The notes beneath the pieces were generated by a model. That model was given only the letters and a program-made list of their open reading frames with translations, did no database searches and was not told where the DNA came from. Shown here in pieces: positions 25,758-33,662 of a stretch of 64,000 bases of DNA. Numbering within the stretch: position 1 is the stretch's first letter; each line of letters starts with the position of its first letter. Made by a program: the position numbers and the translations under genes. Source of the DNA: Modestobacter sp041028325 (GTDB lineage: Bacteria > Actinomycetota > Actinomycetes > Mycobacteriales > Geodermatophilaceae); NCBI RefSeq assembly GCF_041028325.1, contig NZ_JABGDE010000003.1, forward strand, positions 372,001 through 436,000, written 5' to 3'.

Positions 25758-28064
25758 GTGCTGCCCGGTGCCGGGTCCGGTGGTCCCCCGGCTGACGCGG
25801 CCGGGACGACGCCGTCGCAGGCGGTACCGGCCGACGGGCTGCCCTCCGCCGGGACGCCCACGCCTGGTGGCGCCGGTGTGCCGCTGACCGATCCGGCCGG
25901 GTCCCGCGCACCCGGCGAGCCGGCGGTCGACGAGCGCGAGGAGCACACGCACGCCGACGGCAGCGTCGGCCTCGCCGCGAAGATCCGCGCGGTCCTGCGG
26001 GTCCGTGACTTCCGCAAGCTCTGGCTGTCGATGGCGCTGTCGAGCTTCGGCGACTGGCTCGGCCTGCTGGCGATCACCGCCACGGCCACCTCGCTCGTGG
26101 ACGGCTTCGCCGGGCAGAACTACGCCCTCGGCGCGGTGCTGCTGTTCCGGTTGCTGCCGGCGATCGTGCTCGGTCCGCTGGCCGGCACCTTCGCCGACCG
26201 GTTCGACCGGCGCAAGACGATGGTCGTCGCCGACATCATGCGCTTCGGGCTGTTCGCCTCGATCCCGATCGTCGACGACCTGGTCTGGCTGTTCGTCGCC
26301 CAGTTCCTCATCGAGGCGATCAGCCTGTTCTGGATCCCGGCCAAGGACGCCGCGGTCCCGAACATGCTGCGCAAGGACCAGCTGGAGCCGGCCAACCAGC
26401 TGTCCCTGGTCACGACCTACGGCCTCACCCCGGTCCTCGCGGCGCTGACCTTCGCGGTGCTCAGCACGGTCGGCGGTGGGCTGCAGGGTGTCGTCGCCGG
26501 GGTCGACGAGACGTCCCTCGCGCTGTACCTGAACGCGCTCACCTTCCTGGTCGCCGCGGTCGTCATCTGGAACCTGCCCTCGATCAGCGGACGGCGGGCC
26601 GCGGGCGCGAAGGTGACCGGGGTGAGCTTCCTCGGCTCGCTGCGGCAGGGCCTCTCCTTCGCCGGCCACACGCCGCTGGTCCGCGGCCTGGTCGTGGGCA
26701 TCACCGGCGCGTTCGTGGCAGCGGGCGCCGTCATCGCGACGGCGCAGGCGTTCTCCCGCGGGCTCGGCGGTGGCGACGCCGCCTACGGCCTGCTGTTCGG
26801 GGCGGTCTTCATCGGGCTGGGCCTGGGCATCGCGCTGGGGCCGAGCGTCGCCCGGGACCTGTCCCGGGTGCGGCTGTTCGGCGTCTCGATCGTGGGGGCC
26901 GGCGCCGTCCTCGTGCTCCTGGCCTGGACCTTCGCGCTGTGGATCGGCCTGCTCCTCGTCGTGCTGATGGGCTTCTTCGCCGGCATCGCGTACCTGGCCG
27001 GGTTCACCCTGCTCGGCACCGAGATCGAGGACTCCATCCGTGGCCGCACCATGGCCCTGGTGCAGTCGCTGGTGCGGGCCGCGCTGATCGTCTCCCTCGC
27101 CCTGGTGCCGTTCGCGGTGGGCCTGCTCGGCCGGCACACCGTCGACCTCGGCGCCGTGGAGCTCACGGTCACCGGCGACCGGGTGATGCTGTTCGTCGCC
27201 GGCCTGCTGGCCGTCGGGGTGGGGGTCGTCGCCTACCGGCAGATGGACGACGGCCGGCCGGTGCCGCTGGTCGCGGACGTCGTCACCGCCCTGCGCCGGG
27301 ACACGACCGCGCGGCGGCGGCTGGCCGGCGGCGGGGTGCTCATCGCGTTCGAGGGCGGCGAGGGCGCCGGGAAGTCCACCCAGGTGCGCCGCCTGCAGGA
27401 GTGGCTGACCGGGGAGGGGCTGGTCGCGCGCGCCACCCTGGAGCCGGGTGGCACGCCGTCCGGCGGCCGGATCCGGGCGATCCTGCTGGACCCGGCCAGC
27501 GCCGGCCTGTCGCCGCGGTCGGAGGCCCTGCTCTACGCCGCCGACCGCGCGCAGCACGTCCACGACGTGCTGCGCCCGGCGCTGGACGCGGGGGAGGTCG
27601 TGATCACCGACCGGTTCATCGACAGCTCGCTGGCCTACCAGGGCGCCGGGCGCACCATCCCGATGGACGACGTCCGGTCGATCTCCCGCTGGGCCACGCA
27701 GGGACTCCAGCCGGACCTGACCGTGCTGCTGGACCTGCCGCCCGAGGTGGGCCTGGCCCGGGCGCGGGGGCGCGCGGCCGCCGACCGCCTGGAGTCGGAG
27801 TCGCTGGACTTCCACCAGCGGGTCCGCCGCACCTTCTTGGCCCTCGCCGAGAGCGAACCCGACCGGTACCTGGTCCTCGACGCCCGGTCGTCCCCCGACG
27901 AGCTCGCCGCCGCGGTCCGGACGCGGGTCAGCGACCTGCTCCAGGGGCTGCCGCTGCAGCAGCTGCCGGTGGGGGAGCCGGATCCCCGGCACCGTCGCGG
28001 GAACGCCCCCGCCGGGCGGCACGGCGCCGCGCAGACCGGGGCGACGTCGCAGTTGCACCCATGA
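25758..28064 (+). CDS. tmk: Fusion of an MFS transporter domain with thymidylate kinase
   Basis: A 768-residue protein. Residues 1-60 are a Pro/Gly-rich leader; about 70-500 form an MFS-like membrane domain of 10-12 helices with the loop motif GTFADRFDRRKTMVV; about 525-740 are a full dTMP kinase with P-loop GGEGAGKS (533-540), the DR(F/Y/H) motif TDRFIDSSLAYQG and the LID-region RAAADRLESESLDFHQRVR. The kinase makes dTDP for DNA synthesis. Similar membrane-fused Tmk proteins occur in other actinobacteria. GTG 25758 has GGAGG five bases before it; no canonical start exists further upstream in frame. holB follows immediately. Confidence 0.93.
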   Translation: MLPGAGSGGPPADAAGTTPSQAVPADGLPSAGTPTPGGAGVPLTDPAGSRAPGEPAVDEREEHTHADGSVGLAAKIRAVLRVRDFRKLWLSMALSSFGDWLGLLAITATATSLVDGFAGQNYALGAVLLFRLLPAIVLGPLAGTFADRFDRRKTMVVADIMRFGLFASIPIVDDLVWLFVAQFLIEAISLFWIPAKDAAVPNMLRKDQLEPANQLSLVTTYGLTPVLAALTFAVLSTVGGGLQGVVAGVDETSLALYLNALTFLVAAVVIWNLPSISGRRAAGAKVTGVSFLGSLRQGLSFAGHTPLVRGLVVGITGAFVAAGAVIATAQAFSRGLGGGDAAYGLLFGAVFIGLGLGIALGPSVARDLSRVRLFGVSIVGAGAVLVLLAWTFALWIGLLLVVLMGFFAGIAYLAGFTLLGTEIEDSIRGRTMALVQSLVRAALIVSLALVPFAVGLLGRHTVDLGAVELTVTGDRVMLFVAGLLAVGVGVVAYRQMDDGRPVPLVADVVTALRRDTTARRRLAGGGVLIAFEGGEGAGKSTQVRRLQEWLTGEGLVARATLEPGGTPSGGRIRAILLDPASAGLSPRSEALLYAADRAQHVHDVLRPALDAGEVVITDRFIDSSLAYQGAGRTIPMDDVRSISRWATQGLQPDLTVLLDLPPEVGLARARGRAAADRLESESLDFHQRVRRTFLALAESEPDRYLVLDARSSPDELAAAVRTRVSDLLQGLPLQQLPVGEPDPRHRRGNAPAGRHGAAQTGATSQLHP

Positions 28065-28078
28065 GGGGGAGTGGAGCC

Positions 28079-29257
28079 GTGACCACCGCCGCGCCCGCCG
28101 GGGTGTGGGCCGACGTCGTCGGCCAGCCGGACGTCGTCGCCGAGCTGCAGGCAGCCGTCGCGCAGCCGGCCGCGATGACCCACGCCTGGCTGTTCACCGG
28201 CCCACCCGGCTCCGGCCGCTCGGTAGCCGCCCGCGCGTTCGCCGCCGCGCTGCAGTGCCCGGCCGGCGGGGACGGCACCTGCCACGAGTGCCGCACGGTG
28301 CTCGCGGGCACCCATGCCGACGTGCACCTGGTGGTGCCCGAGGGGTTGTCGATCGGCGTCGACGAGGTGCGCCAGATCGTGCGCACGGCCGGCCGGGCGC
28401 CGTCCCAGGGGCGCTGGCAGATCATCGTGATCGAGGACGCCGACCGGATGGGCGAACGTGCGTTCAACGCCGTGCTCAAGATGCTCGAGGAGCCGCCGCC
28501 GCGCACGGTGATCCTGCTCTGCGCGCCCTCGCTGCACCCCGACGACATGCCCGTGACCATCCGGTCCCGCTGCCGCGTCGTGGCGCTGCGCACGCCGTCG
28601 GTCGACGCCGTCGCAGAGGTCCTGGTCCGCCGGGACGGCATCGACCCCGCGCTGGCGGCCTGGTCGGCGGCGGCCGCCGGGGGGCACGTCGGCCGGGCGC
28701 GGCACCTCGCCCGCGACGAGTCAGCCCGGCTCGCGCGCAAGTCCGTCCTGGACATCCCGCTGTCGCTGGTGTCGCTCGCCGCGTGCCTGAACGCCGCCGA
28801 CGACCTGGTCGCCGCGGCCAAGGAGGAGTCCGACCGGACCGCCGCGGCGGTCGACGCGGTGGAGACCGAGGCGGTCAAGACGAGTCTGGGCGTGGGAGCC
28901 CGCGGACCGGGCGTGGCCGCGGCCGGCCGGGGTGCCGGCGCGCTCAAGGAGCTGGAGAAGCGGCAGAAGTCCCGGGCCACCCGGCTGGGCCGTGACTCGC
29001 TGGACCGAGCGCTGGTCGACCTGGCTGCGCTGTACCGGGACGCGCTGGTGATCAGCTCGTCCGGCGGTGCGACCGACCTGCCGCTGGCCCATCCGGACCG
29101 GCGGGCCGACGCCGCGGAGCTCGCCCGCCGGATCGGGGCCGAGGGGGCGCTGCGCCGCATCGACGCCGTCCTCGCCGCCCGCACCGCGCTGGAGCGCGCG
29201 GTCAAACCGCAGATCGCCATCGAGGCGCTCACCGTGGCGCTGCGCCTGCCGTCCTGA
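28079..29257 (+). CDS. holB: DNA polymerase III subunit delta'
   Basis: A 392-residue clamp-loader subunit. P-loop-like GPPGSGRS (41-48) has Arg in place of the catalytic Lys, as expected for a non-hydrolysing delta' subunit. Zinc-module cysteines C60, C68 and C71 (with a fourth nearby or missing) follow, then VPEGLSIGVDEVRQIVRTA, VIEDADRMGERAFNAVLKMLEEPPP and TIRSRCRVV (SRC motif). GTG 28079 has an AGGGGGAG sequence eight bases upstream; ATG 28061 overlaps the tmk stop and is an alternative. The tmk-holB order is widespread in bacteria. Confidence 0.93.
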   Translation: MTTAAPAGVWADVVGQPDVVAELQAAVAQPAAMTHAWLFTGPPGSGRSVAARAFAAALQCPAGGDGTCHECRTVLAGTHADVHLVVPEGLSIGVDEVRQIVRTAGRAPSQGRWQIIVIEDADRMGERAFNAVLKMLEEPPPRTVILLCAPSLHPDDMPVTIRSRCRVVALRTPSVDAVAEVLVRRDGIDPALAAWSAAAAGGHVGRARHLARDESARLARKSVLDIPLSLVSLAACLNAADDLVAAAKEESDRTAAAVDAVETEAVKTSLGVGARGPGVAAAGRGAGALKELEKRQKSRATRLGRDSLDRALVDLAALYRDALVISSSGGATDLPLAHPDRRADAAELARRIGAEGALRRIDAVLAARTALERAVKPQIAIEALTVALRLPS

Positions 29258-29306
29258 CGGCAGGACGCATCGGCGGGGGCGTCGCAGGCAGGCCCCGGCG
29301 GTGCCG

Positions 29307-29312
29307 TAAGCT
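29307..29312 (+). promoter_or_regulatory. Candidate -10 hexamer (TAAGCT) of tRNA-Thr
   Basis: TAAGCT ends 14 bases before the mature tRNA 5' end. It is a reasonable -10 sequence with A2 and T6; no convincing -35 is seen in the GC-rich upstream bases. Confidence 0.35.
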
Positions 29313-29326
29313 CGTCCGCGCAGTCC

Positions 29327-29399
29327 GCCGCCTTAGCTCAGTCGGTAGAGCATCTCACTCGTAATGAGAAGGTCGTCGGTTCGATTCCGACAGGCGGCT
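29327..29399 (+). tRNA. tRNA-Thr (anticodon CGT)
   Basis: The 73-base sequence folds fully: acceptor GCCGCCT with AGGCGGC, D stem GCTC/GAGC, anticodon stem TCTCA/TGAGA around loop CTCGTAA (anticodon CGT, codon ACG), variable AGGTC, T stem GTCGG/CCGAC with loop TTCGATT, discriminator T. No CCA is encoded. It lies 69 bp after holB. Confidence 0.97.
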
Positions 29400-29471
29400 C
29401 CGCTATCAGCCAACACCGGCACGATCGTGCAACGGGCGCTCCATGACGTCGAGGGACAGCCACCCGACCAC

Positions 29472-29477
29472 TACCGT
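29472..29477 (+). promoter_or_regulatory. Candidate -10 hexamer (TACCGT) in front of the TetR remnant and two-component operon
   Basis: TACCGT is followed by six cytosines and ATG 29484, the leaderless spacing seen at other genes in this window. If active it drives the remnant and, through the GTGA overlap, the sensor kinase and response regulator. Confidence 0.45.
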
Positions 29478-29483
29478 CCCCCC

Positions 29484-29729
29484 ATGGCGCGCCCCCGTCG
29501 GCACACCGACGAAGCGGCCCTGGGCGCCGTCCGAGAGCTGTCGCTGACCGAGGGGCCCCGCGGTGTGACGATCGCTGCTGTCGGCGAACGCAGGGCAGCG
29601 CTGGACGCCGCGGACCTCGCACCCGCCGGTCACCAGCAGGTCGTGGCGATGGGTCTGACCACCGTGGACCACTGCGCCGCGCAGGCGGTGCTCGCGGACG
29701 GCGGGTGGGCCATGGACGCACATCCGTGA
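29484..29729 (+). pseudogene. Truncated TetR-family regulator, N-terminal remnant
   Basis: An 81-codon frame. The first 35 or so residues (MARPRRHTDEAALGAVRELS then LTEGPRGVTIAAVGER) match the start of TetR regulators up to the first half of the helix-turn-helix; the recognition helix (SGxxxGSLYHHF-like) and the ligand domain are gone. The following 45 residues (ALDAADLAPAGHQQVVAMG ...) do not resemble the family middle and could be a leftover of its C-terminus joined by an internal deletion. The promoter hexamer and the ATG are intact, and the TGA overlaps the GTG of the kinase gene. Confidence 0.65.
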
Positions 29730-30979
29730 CCTGGACGGCGCGGGCGGACCGGTGGGTGCACCGCCACCCGTGGGGTCCGGACGTGGCCCTCGCCCTGGCC
29801 GTGGCCGCGGTGGTGGGCTGGGGCTCCCTCGACGTGCTGCGGGTCGCCGACGGCGAGGTGTGGGTCCGGTGGGCGGCGGGAGGCTGCGCCGTCGTGCTGC
29901 ACGCCGCGGTGGCGCTGCGCCGGGTCGCCACCGAGGCCGCGTTCCTCATCGCCAGCCTGACCATGCTCGCCCTGGTCGCGCTGCCCAACGTGCGCATCAA
30001 GCCTCGTGACCTCGCCCTCTCCGACGACCCGGAGGCGCTCGAGGTCCCGCTCCTCTTCCTGCCCTCCTCGGTGCTCTACCTGCTCCTCCTCCATGCCGTC
30101 GCCGCCCACCGCGGGCAGCCGAGGAGCGGGCTGGCGCTCGGCATCGCGGTCACCGGCGCCGGGCTGGGCGCGGCGAGGACGGCGACGGCGTCCGGCGCCC
30201 TCCCCGCCGGCTGGCTCACCGTCGCGCTGACGTTGCTCGCCCTGGTCGCCGCAGCCGCGGGCACCTGGGCCGTCGGGACGGTGCAGCGCGACCGCCACCT
30301 CCGGCGTACCGAGGAGACGGCCGAGGCCGCCGAGCAGGCCACGGTCGAGGAACGCCGGCGCATCGCGCGCGACATGCACGACATCGTCGCCCACTCCCTG
30401 GCCGTCATCGTGCGCCAGGCCGAGGGCGGCCGGTCGGTCGTGGCCGCCGAACCGGACCGCGCCGCCACCGCCCTGTCGGCGATCTCCGCGACGGCGCGGC
30501 AGGCCCTGACCGACATGCGGAGCACCCTGGCGGTGCTCGACGTTGGGACGGACCGGACGGTCCGGCATGCCGCGCAGCCCACCCTGGCCGAGGTGCCCGC
30601 CCTCGTCTCGCGCGTGCGCGCCGCGGGCGTCGACGTGTCCCTCGTGCACGACGACGGGTTCGACGGCATGACACCCGGCGCGGCGACGGCGGCCTACCGG
30701 GTGGTGCAGGAGGCCCTGACCAACTGTGTCAAGCACTCGGGCCCGGGCTGCGCCGTCCGCGTACGGATCGAGCACGCCGCGCACGAGTGCACCGTGACCG
30801 TCGCCGACGAGGGCGGCCAGGCACAGCCGGTCCCACTGGTCCCGGGCACGGGAGCCGGCCTGCGCGGTGTCCGGGACCGCGTCCGCGCCGCCGGTGGGTC
30901 TTTCCGGGCCGGCCCGACGGCCCAGGGCTTCCTGGTCAGCGCGCGGTTTCCCCGCGCAGACGGAGCCGGACCGGGATGA
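29726..30979 (+). CDS. Two-component sensor histidine kinase (HisKA_3 / NarL-partner type)
   Basis: A 417-residue kinase. Five to six hydrophobic segments in residues 20-190 form a membrane sensor part; EERRRIARDMHDIVAHSLAV is the HisKA_3 phosphorylation box (His in RDMHD), and AAYRVVQEALTNCVKHSG (N box) and GTGAGLRGVRDRV (G box) form the ATPase. The usual D-x-G motif is seen as VADEGG rather than DDG. GTG 29726 overlaps the remnant's stop; GTG 29705 is an alternative. It phosphorylates the LuxR-type regulator encoded next, coupled by an ATGA overlap. The signal is unknown. Confidence 0.9.
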   Translation: MTWTARADRWVHRHPWGPDVALALAVAAVVGWGSLDVLRVADGEVWVRWAAGGCAVVLHAAVALRRVATEAAFLIASLTMLALVALPNVRIKPRDLALSDDPEALEVPLLFLPSSVLYLLLLHAVAAHRGQPRSGLALGIAVTGAGLGAARTATASGALPAGWLTVALTLLALVAAAAGTWAVGTVQRDRHLRRTEETAEAAEQATVEERRRIARDMHDIVAHSLAVIVRQAEGGRSVVAAEPDRAATALSAISATARQALTDMRSTLAVLDVGTDRTVRHAAQPTLAEVPALVSRVRAAGVDVSLVHDDGFDGMTPGAATAAYRVVQEALTNCVKHSGPGCAVRVRIEHAAHECTVTVADEGGQAQPVPLVPGTGAGLRGVRDRVRAAGGSFRAGPTAQGFLVSARFPRADGAGPG

Positions 30980-31629
30980 CCATCCGGGTGGCCCTGGTCG
31001 ATGACCAGGAGCTGGTGCGGACCGGCCTGGCGATGGTCGTCGACTCGGCCGACGGCATCGAGGTGGTGGCCCAGGCCGCCGACGGCGCCGAGGCGGTGGC
31101 GGTGCTGGCCACGACGCCGGTCGACGTCGTGCTGATGGACGTGCAGATGCCGTACCTGGACGGCATCGAGGCGACCGCACGGCTCACCGCCCGCGCCCCG
31201 GGGACCCGGGTCATCGTGCTGACGACGTTCGACCTCGACGAGTACGCCGTCGCGGGGCTGCGGGCGGGGGCGAGCGGCTTCCTGCTCAAGGACGCCTCGG
31301 CCGAGGCGGTGGTACAGGCGATCCGGACCGTGCACGCCGGCGACGCGGTGCTCGCGCCGCACACGATCCGCCGCATGGTCGGCCACCTGGCATCCGCGTC
31401 CGGGTCGCCGGCGGCGTCCCCGGCGCTGGACCAGCTCACCGATCGGGAGCGCGAGGTGCTGCTGGAGCTGGCGCAGGGCCGGTCGAACCTCGAGATCGCG
31501 CGGCGGCTCTTCCTCACCGAGTCGACCGTCAAGACCCACGTCCGGCACGTCCTGGCCAAGCTCGGGGTCCGCGACCGGGTGCAGGCCGTCATCTTCGCCT
31601 ACGAGCACGGGCTCGTCCGGCCCGGTTGA
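30976..31629 (+). CDS. LuxR/NarL-family response regulator
   Basis: A 217-residue regulator. Receiver domain at 1-120 with acidic pair D9/D10, phosphoacceptor D55 in VVLMDVQMPYLDGIEA, T84-region VLTTFD and K106 in FLLKDAS. The HTH of the LuxR type is at about 150-212 (LTDREREVLLELAQGRSNLEIARRLFLTESTVKTHVRHVLAKLGV). ATG 30976 overlaps the kinase stop. The pair forms one operon; targets are not evident. Confidence 0.94.
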   Translation: MTIRVALVDDQELVRTGLAMVVDSADGIEVVAQAADGAEAVAVLATTPVDVVLMDVQMPYLDGIEATARLTARAPGTRVIVLTTFDLDEYAVAGLRAGASGFLLKDASAEAVVQAIRTVHAGDAVLAPHTIRRMVGHLASASGSPAASPALDQLTDREREVLLELAQGRSNLEIARRLFLTESTVKTHVRHVLAKLGVRDRVQAVIFAYEHGLVRPG

Positions 31630-31715
31630 CGGCACCCCGTCTCCTCCTCAGGAGTGAGCCGTCCAGCACCTGCGGCTGAGGCGACGCCCGACGCGACGGT
31701 CCGAGACTGACGCAC

Positions 31716-32180
31716 ATGGAACTCAGCCGGACGACCGCGGGCAGGCTCACGATGGCCGGAGGGCTGTTGGCGGTGGGCGGTGGGGCCGGCCACACCATGA
31801 TCTCCGCGGCCATGCGGCGGAACGTCTGGGATCAGATCGTCGCCGACGGCGTCGTCGGTGCCATCTCACTGGAGCCGACGCCGGACCAGCTCGCGGCGGC
31901 CGAGGCCTTCTGGTTCAGCCCCGGCAGCTTCGGCGTGCCGCTGACGCTGCTGGGGTCGCTCGTGGTGTGGTCGACGCGGCAGGGCCACCGCGTGCCCGGG
32001 TCGGTGGGGTGGGGCCTGGCCGCCTGGGCGGCGATCATCGGCGTCCTCGGCAGGTTCGACGCCGGCTCCGGCCTCCTGCTGCTCACCGGTGCGCTCATCG
32101 GCGTCGGCGGTCGCCGCCCAGGACGGTCCGCACCCACCGACGCCGTCGCCGCCCACGCGGGTGTCCATCTCGCACGGTGA
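31716..32180 (+). CDS. DUF6463-like small integral membrane protein
   Basis: A 154-residue protein with four predicted membrane helices (LTMAGGLLAVGGGAGHTMI, FGVPLTLLGSLVVW, VGWGLAAWAAIIGVLG and SGLLLLTGALIGVGG). The GHT motif in helix 1 and FWFSPGSFG before helix 2 fit the DUF6463 family. Function unknown. It has no close operon partner: 86 bp separate it from the regulator and 66 bp from the next gene. Confidence 0.72.
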   Translation: MELSRTTAGRLTMAGGLLAVGGGAGHTMISAAMRRNVWDQIVADGVVGAISLEPTPDQLAAAEAFWFSPGSFGVPLTLLGSLVVWSTRQGHRVPGSVGWGLAAWAAIIGVLGRFDAGSGLLLLTGALIGVGGRRPGRSAPTDAVAAHAGVHLAR

Positions 32181-32246
32181 CGCTCGTCCCGTGCCGCCGC
32201 GGCGCCCGGCGGCACCGTGTCACGCCGCCCGGTGGCGGCACGTCGT

Positions 32247-32696
32247 ATGGGCATGGATCCCGACGAAACCGAGCACGTGCGCTCGACCGTGCGACGTCTG
32301 CTCGACGACGGTGTGCAGCGACGAGACCCCCAGGCCTACTTCGACCGCACCTACCACCCCGACGTCACCATCGATGAGGCGCCGTCACTGCCCTACGGCG
32401 GGACCTACCGGGGCCTGGACGGCGCGGCACGGCATGCCGTGGCGTTCACCCGGACGTGGGACGCGCTGCAACCGACGCCTGCGGCGCGGAGGTTGCGCTA
32501 CGTCGTCCACGCCCTGCCGGGCGCGGCGTTCGTCGCCTGGTCGCTGAGCGCGGTCGACCCGCGGACCGACCGGCTCGTGTCGTTCCCGGCCGTGAGTCAC
32601 TACGAGTTCGACGACGGTCTCATCCGCCGCTCCCGCATGCTGCTCTTCGACACCCACGCGGTCCTCGACCTGCTCCGCCGGGCCGGTGCTCGGTGA
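32247..32696 (+). CDS. SnoaL/NTF2-like domain protein
   Basis: A 149-residue single-domain protein with the NTF2-like pattern: HVRSTVRRLLDDGVQRRDPQAYFDR, DVTIDEAPSLPYGGTYRG, then beta strands (RRLRYVVHALPGAAFVAWSLSAV ... LVSFPAVSHYEFDDGLIRRSRMLLFDTHAVL). Such domains act as cyclases, isomerases or small-ligand sensors; nothing here fixes which. ATG 32247 or 32253 may be the start. It lies in the accessory block near the broken ECF sigma gene, whose family often carries a SnoaL domain itself. Confidence 0.7.
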   Translation: MGMDPDETEHVRSTVRRLLDDGVQRRDPQAYFDRTYHPDVTIDEAPSLPYGGTYRGLDGAARHAVAFTRTWDALQPTPAARRLRYVVHALPGAAFVAWSLSAVDPRTDRLVSFPAVSHYEFDDGLIRRSRMLLFDTHAVLDLLRRAGAR

Positions 32697-32781
32697 TGCC
32701 CGGGCCATGGAGCTCCGCTGAGGAGACCAGGCGGCGCAGCCCTGCCGGTCGAGCGCCCGTGTCCACCGAGAGAGGCCCCCG

Positions 32782-33159
32782 ATGTTGGCGCTTTACGTCG
32801 CCGTCACCGTCGTGACCGCGCTTGCGAACGCCGGGTTCGCGGGCGCCGACTTCAAGCGGGCGTCGTTCGTGCTCGCCAACTCCGCCCAGGTCGGCGTACC
32901 GACCTCATGGCTCCCGTGGCTGGGCGCACTCAAGGCAGCGGGCGCTGTGGGCCTCCTGATCGGACTCTTCGGCACTCTCGTCGAGGTCGCCGTCCTGCAG
33001 GTCCTCGGCGTCGCCGCCGCGGCCGGGTTGGTCCTGTTCTTCACCGGTGCACTCATCACCCACGTGCGGGCCGGCGTCCTGTGCAACCTGTACTTCCCCG
33101 GCGGCTGCTGGTTGTCCGCGGCCGCGAGCCTCGCCCTCGCCTACGTCCACCTGCCGTAG
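32782..33159 (+). CDS. DoxX-like membrane protein
   Basis: A 125-residue protein with four hydrophobic segments (LYVAVTVVTALANAGF, LPWLGALKAAGAVGLLIGLFG, VAVLQVLGVAAAAGLVLFFTGALI and LSAAASLALAYV). LGALKAAGAVGLLIG is typical of the DoxX-like family (TMs 2-3). ATG 32782 follows a GAGAGAGG sequence. DoxX-like genes are often found next to ECF41-type sigma factors; a broken one follows 62 bp downstream. Confidence 0.75.
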   Translation: MLALYVAVTVVTALANAGFAGADFKRASFVLANSAQVGVPTSWLPWLGALKAAGAVGLLIGLFGTLVEVAVLQVLGVAAAAGLVLFFTGALITHVRAGVLCNLYFPGGCWLSAAASLALAYVHLP

Positions 33160-33220
33160 CCGCGTGGACCGGCTGTCAGCGCCTCGGGCGGGGCGACGGC
33201 GCCGGGGTGGAGGGGATCGG

Positions 33221-33570
33221 GTGGACGTAGCAGAGACGCCGGCACCGCGGCTGACGGCCTTCGAGCGGGCGCGGCCCCGGTCGATGGGGCTCGCCTACCG
33301 ACTGCTCGGCAGCATCGCCGACGCGTAGGACGTCGTGCAGGACGCGCGGCTGCGACGGGACGGCTCGGCCACCGAGAGCGTGGAGAACGACGAGGCACTC
33401 CTCACCACCGTGGTCACGCGGCTGGCCCTGGACCGTCTCCGCCGGGCCGAGGCGCAACGGGAGGGGTACAGCGGTCCGTGGCTCCCGGAGCCCGTCGCCG
33501 CGGGCGGAGACCGGCAGCGGCGGCCGAACTGGCCGACTCCCTGTCGATGGCGCTGCTCGTCGTGATCGAG
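33221..33570 (+). pseudogene. ECF sigma factor (ECF41/SigJ-like), inactivated
   Basis: Region 2 is recognisable: TAFERARPRSMGLAYRLLGSIADA, a TAG at 33326-33328, then DVVQDARLRRD. The family reads ADAEDVVQDAWLRW, so TAG replaces a GAG (Glu) codon by a single change, and Trp became Arg. Translation continues with VTRLALDRLRRAEAQREGYSGPWLPEPV, then the frame is lost near 33500: AELADSLSMALLVVIE continues the family sequence in another frame. Region 4 and the C-terminal SnoaL-like domain are missing; the sequence ends at about 33570, next to a large hairpin. At least three lesions make function impossible. Confidence 0.85.
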
Positions 33571-33581
33571 GCCGGCACGCA

Positions 33582-33627
33582 CACGACGACGGCGGCGCAC
33601 CCGGGTGGGTGCGCCGCCGTCGTCGTG
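33582..33627. terminator. Perfect 21-bp hairpin, probable ppa terminator
   Basis: Arms at 33582-33602 and 33607-33627 are exact reverse complements (21 bp) around a 4-base loop. It begins 36 bp beyond the ppa stop and just after the sigma pseudogene, so it can end transcription from both sides. There is no T-tract, as is usual for intrinsic terminators in very GC-rich actinobacteria. Confidence 0.8.
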
Positions 33628-33662
33628 CGGTCCCTGCTCGGCGACGAGGCCGAGACGGAGGG

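Noticed and set aside
25683..25758. Upstream extension of the tmk fusion from a rare ATC start with GGGAG before it
   Set aside because: GTG 25758 has a better ribosome site (GGAGG, five bases); ATC starts are very rare.
29327..33600. Integrated element using tRNA-Thr as attachment site
   Set aside because: No integrase and no second copy of the tRNA 3' end could be seen before ppa, so an att pair is not supported.
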